From assembly GCF_001042675.1 (NCBI RefSeq), contig NZ_AP012333.1, forward strand, positions 434,001 through 498,000: a DNA stretch of 64,000 nucleotides. The letters are read 5' to 3'. Both the position numbers and the translations under genes were made by a program. Under the pieces are notes generated by a model, which saw only the letters and a program-made list of their open reading frames with translations, did no database searches and was not told the DNA's origin. Below, in pieces: positions 62,580-64,000 of this stretch. Origin of the DNA: Parascardovia denticolens DSM 10105 = JCM 12538 (lineage in GTDB: Bacteria; Actinomycetota; Actinomycetes; Actinomycetales; Bifidobacteriaceae). Position 1 is the stretch's first letter, and each line of letters begins with the position of its first letter.

Positions 62580-64000
62580 GTGCAAGGAAATTCAGGGGTA
62601 AAGAAAGCCGGACGTCAACCGGCCTGGCTGGAGCGTGCCCTGGTCAACCGACCAGACGGCTCATGGACCCTGACCAAACATCTTCTGGTCATCATCCCCA
62701 TGTTCGCCTTGCTGTCCGGAATCCTCATCGGAACCTCCTACCTGACCCGCGTCCCCTGGGTTTACAGCCCCATCAACCAGACCATCTCCACCAGCGCCCG
62801 CAGCACGGCCATCACCTTCCAAGCGAACCCGGGGCAAGCCCTCCCTCGTCGAGGGACCTACCAGGTCGGCTCGGAAGAACGCTCTTTGACCATCGTCTCC
62901 TCCCAAGGGGCAAAGCAGCGGATCCGCATGACCTTGCGCTATCCGGTCGATTCCCAAGGAAGGCGGATCAGCTCCCAACAGACCGTCTACGGGTCCGCAG
63001 GCTTGCCAGCCCTGACCTTCCTCCATGGAGCTGGCACCGGCTATCACACCGATTTCCGCGACGTGGCCCAGGACTACAGCTCGGCCGGGTTCGTCACCGC
63101 GACCATAGACAAGCCGATGTGGGATACGACCGACATCAGCAGGGATTACCCCGCATCCGCGGTCGCCTACTCCCATGTGATCGATTACCTGGCCGCCCTG
63201 CCAGGGGTCAACCCCCATCAGGTGGGAATGTACGCCACGTCGGAAGGGGCCTGGATCTCCCAGATAGTCGAACGGATCAATAAGCGGGTGGCCTTCCAAG
63301 CCCTCTTGAGCCCCCTGGTGGCCAACCCCCGCCAAGCCATGGGGTACTTGGTCGTCCAGGACATGTCCATCCTGCACGCCCATCCGGGCTACTCCGCTTT
63401 GGCCGAACGGGTGGACAGCATGGATGGGGGGATCACCCGCATCCACAATTTCGATTTCCGCTTCGAAGACCCTTCCTTCCCCCGGTCCTATCATCTGCCG
63501 ACTCTGGTGACGTACGGGAGCAAGGATGTGCTGACCGCGCAAATCAGCGGGGTCACCCGCATCATGGAGCTGGCCCACAAAAACGGCAACTGGAACGTGA
63601 CCGTCCGCAACTATCCGGTGGGCAACCATGTCCTGCGGCTGGGCAACGAGGCCAATGGGGGCACCGTCCTCGCGGACCATTACGAGGATGACATGGTCGA
63701 TTGGGCGGTGGGCACCGTCCTCGGGCTCAGACAGACCAGCCCGCGCATCGCCGGAGCCCAGCTTTACCAGACGATCCCTCTCTACAACGGGGCCAAAGGA
63801 AGCAAGCCCCTGACCATCTGCGTCCTGCTGACCGGCTTCCTCTCCGTCCTCCTGCTGGTCGTCTTCGCCATCTTCTGTCTGATCGTTTGTCTGATCAAGC
63901 TGGTCCGGGTCCTGCGGAAAGACAGGCGTCCCGTCCTGGGGCTCAACCGGCGGCTGAGGAGGATCATCGTGACGAATACGATCGTCTCTTTCGCCTGCGT
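62580..64000 (+). CDS. Membrane-anchored alpha/beta-hydrolase-like protein (3' end outside window)
   Basis: The frame stays open from GTG 62580 to the window end (473 codons visible). It has an N-terminal span (HLLVIIPMFALLSGILIGTSYL, shown in part, near residues 36-57), and then a hydrolase fold with LTFLHGAGTGYHTDFRD and a nucleophile elbow-like YATSEGAW (Ser near 221). HVLRLG in a late loop may hold the His. C-terminal membrane segments begin near ICVLLTGFLSVLLLVVFAIF. The GTG is the only start after an upstream stop at 62568 unless ATG 62700 is used. The substrate is unknown. Confidence 0.7.
   Translation, partial: MQGNSGVKKAGRQPAWLERALVNRPDGSWTLTKHLLVIIPMFALLSGILIGTSYLTRVPWVYSPINQTISTSARSTAITFQANPGQALPRRGTYQVGSEERSLTIVSSQGAKQRIRMTLRYPVDSQGRRISSQQTVYGSAGLPALTFLHGAGTGYHTDFRDVAQDYSSAGFVTATIDKPMWDTTDISRDYPASAVAYSHVIDYLAALPGVNPHQVGMYATSEGAWISQIVERINKRVAFQALLSPLVANPRQAMGYLVVQDMSILHAHPGYSALAERVDSMDGGITRIHNFDFRFEDPSFPRSYHLPTLVTYGSKDVLTAQISGVTRIMELAHKNGNWNVTVRNYPVGNHVLRLGNEANGGTVLADHYEDDMVDWAVGTVLGLRQTSPRIAGAQLYQTIPLYNGAKGSKPLTICVLLTGFLSVLLLVVFAIFCLIVCLIKLVRVLRKDRRPVLGLNRRLRRIIVTNTIVSFAC

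Overview
The window looks like a high-GC actinobacterial chromosome, most likely Bifidobacteriaceae (Bifidobacterium or a close relative). The signs are actinobacterial families of unknown function (DUF3107, DUF3052, DUF2342 zincin-like, a YlbL/Lon-like protease, a DivIVA-domain protein), strong AAGGAGG-type ribosome binding sites and GC-rich codon use. Family-level placement is an inference. Two stretches are clearly AT-rich and foreign in character: about 1-3.4 kb (a defence operon) and about 29.44-37.06 kb (Lactobacillaceae-like DNA).

Layout. 0-3.4 kb: the 3' end of a type ISP-like restriction/helicase gene, a SIR2 gene and a HerA ATPase gene, tightly coupled. 3.5-5.7 kb: an AAA/DUF4143 ATPase and a class II Fic protein, separated by three palindromes spaced exactly 39 bp apart. 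5.8-17.6 kb: housekeeping and metabolism, namely a class I glutamine amidotransferase, an ABC-F ATPase, arginine deiminase and ornithine carbamoyltransferase (arcA, arcB), RNase III, dihydroorotate dehydrogenase, an old-yellow-enzyme reductase, a VKOR-type thiol oxidase and a PHP phosphoesterase. 17.8-46.2 kb: a large type VII secretion (T7SSb-like) locus. 46.5-53.0 kb: a complete ribose operon (rbsR, rbsA-C-B-D-K). 53.3-64 kb: conserved actinobacterial genes, a UvrD-family helicase, tRNA-Val(UAC), a DivIVA-domain protein and the start of an alpha/beta hydrolase gene that runs off the window.

The T7SS locus is the most interesting part. It has a WXG100 protein, an FHA-FtsK/SpoIIIE ATPase (EssC type) and a YukD/EsaB-like protein. 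An effector-like cassette follows (a coiled-coil protein, a WXG-like protein and an LXG-like protein with a Gly/Ala-rich tail), then a small exported protein-like gene, two tandem lipoproteins and a membrane protein. A second copy of the effector cassette follows but is broken. Its first gene stops after about 80 codons, the middle gene is gone and the LXG-like gene has lost its start. Between the two halves lies about 7.6 kb of AT-rich DNA carrying type II cas1-cas2 without cas9 or an array, a frameshifted ATP-grasp fragment, an IS21 istA fragment, two ArsR-like regulators, a truncated ThiF/MccB-like gene with an MFS exporter, tag, and membrane-protein genes. After the break the T7SS operon continues with a DUF6382-FHA protein, a Ser/Thr kinase with one membrane segment and an external helical domain, a small membrane protein with three T-x-I-R motifs, and a 1402-residue Ig-like surface protein, ending at a rho-independent terminator.

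Working model (inference): the kinase takes the structural place of the EssB pseudokinase but keeps its catalytic residues. It could phosphorylate the threonines of the small membrane protein, which FHA domains on EssC and on the DUF6382 protein would then bind, giving a phospho-controlled T7SS assembly.
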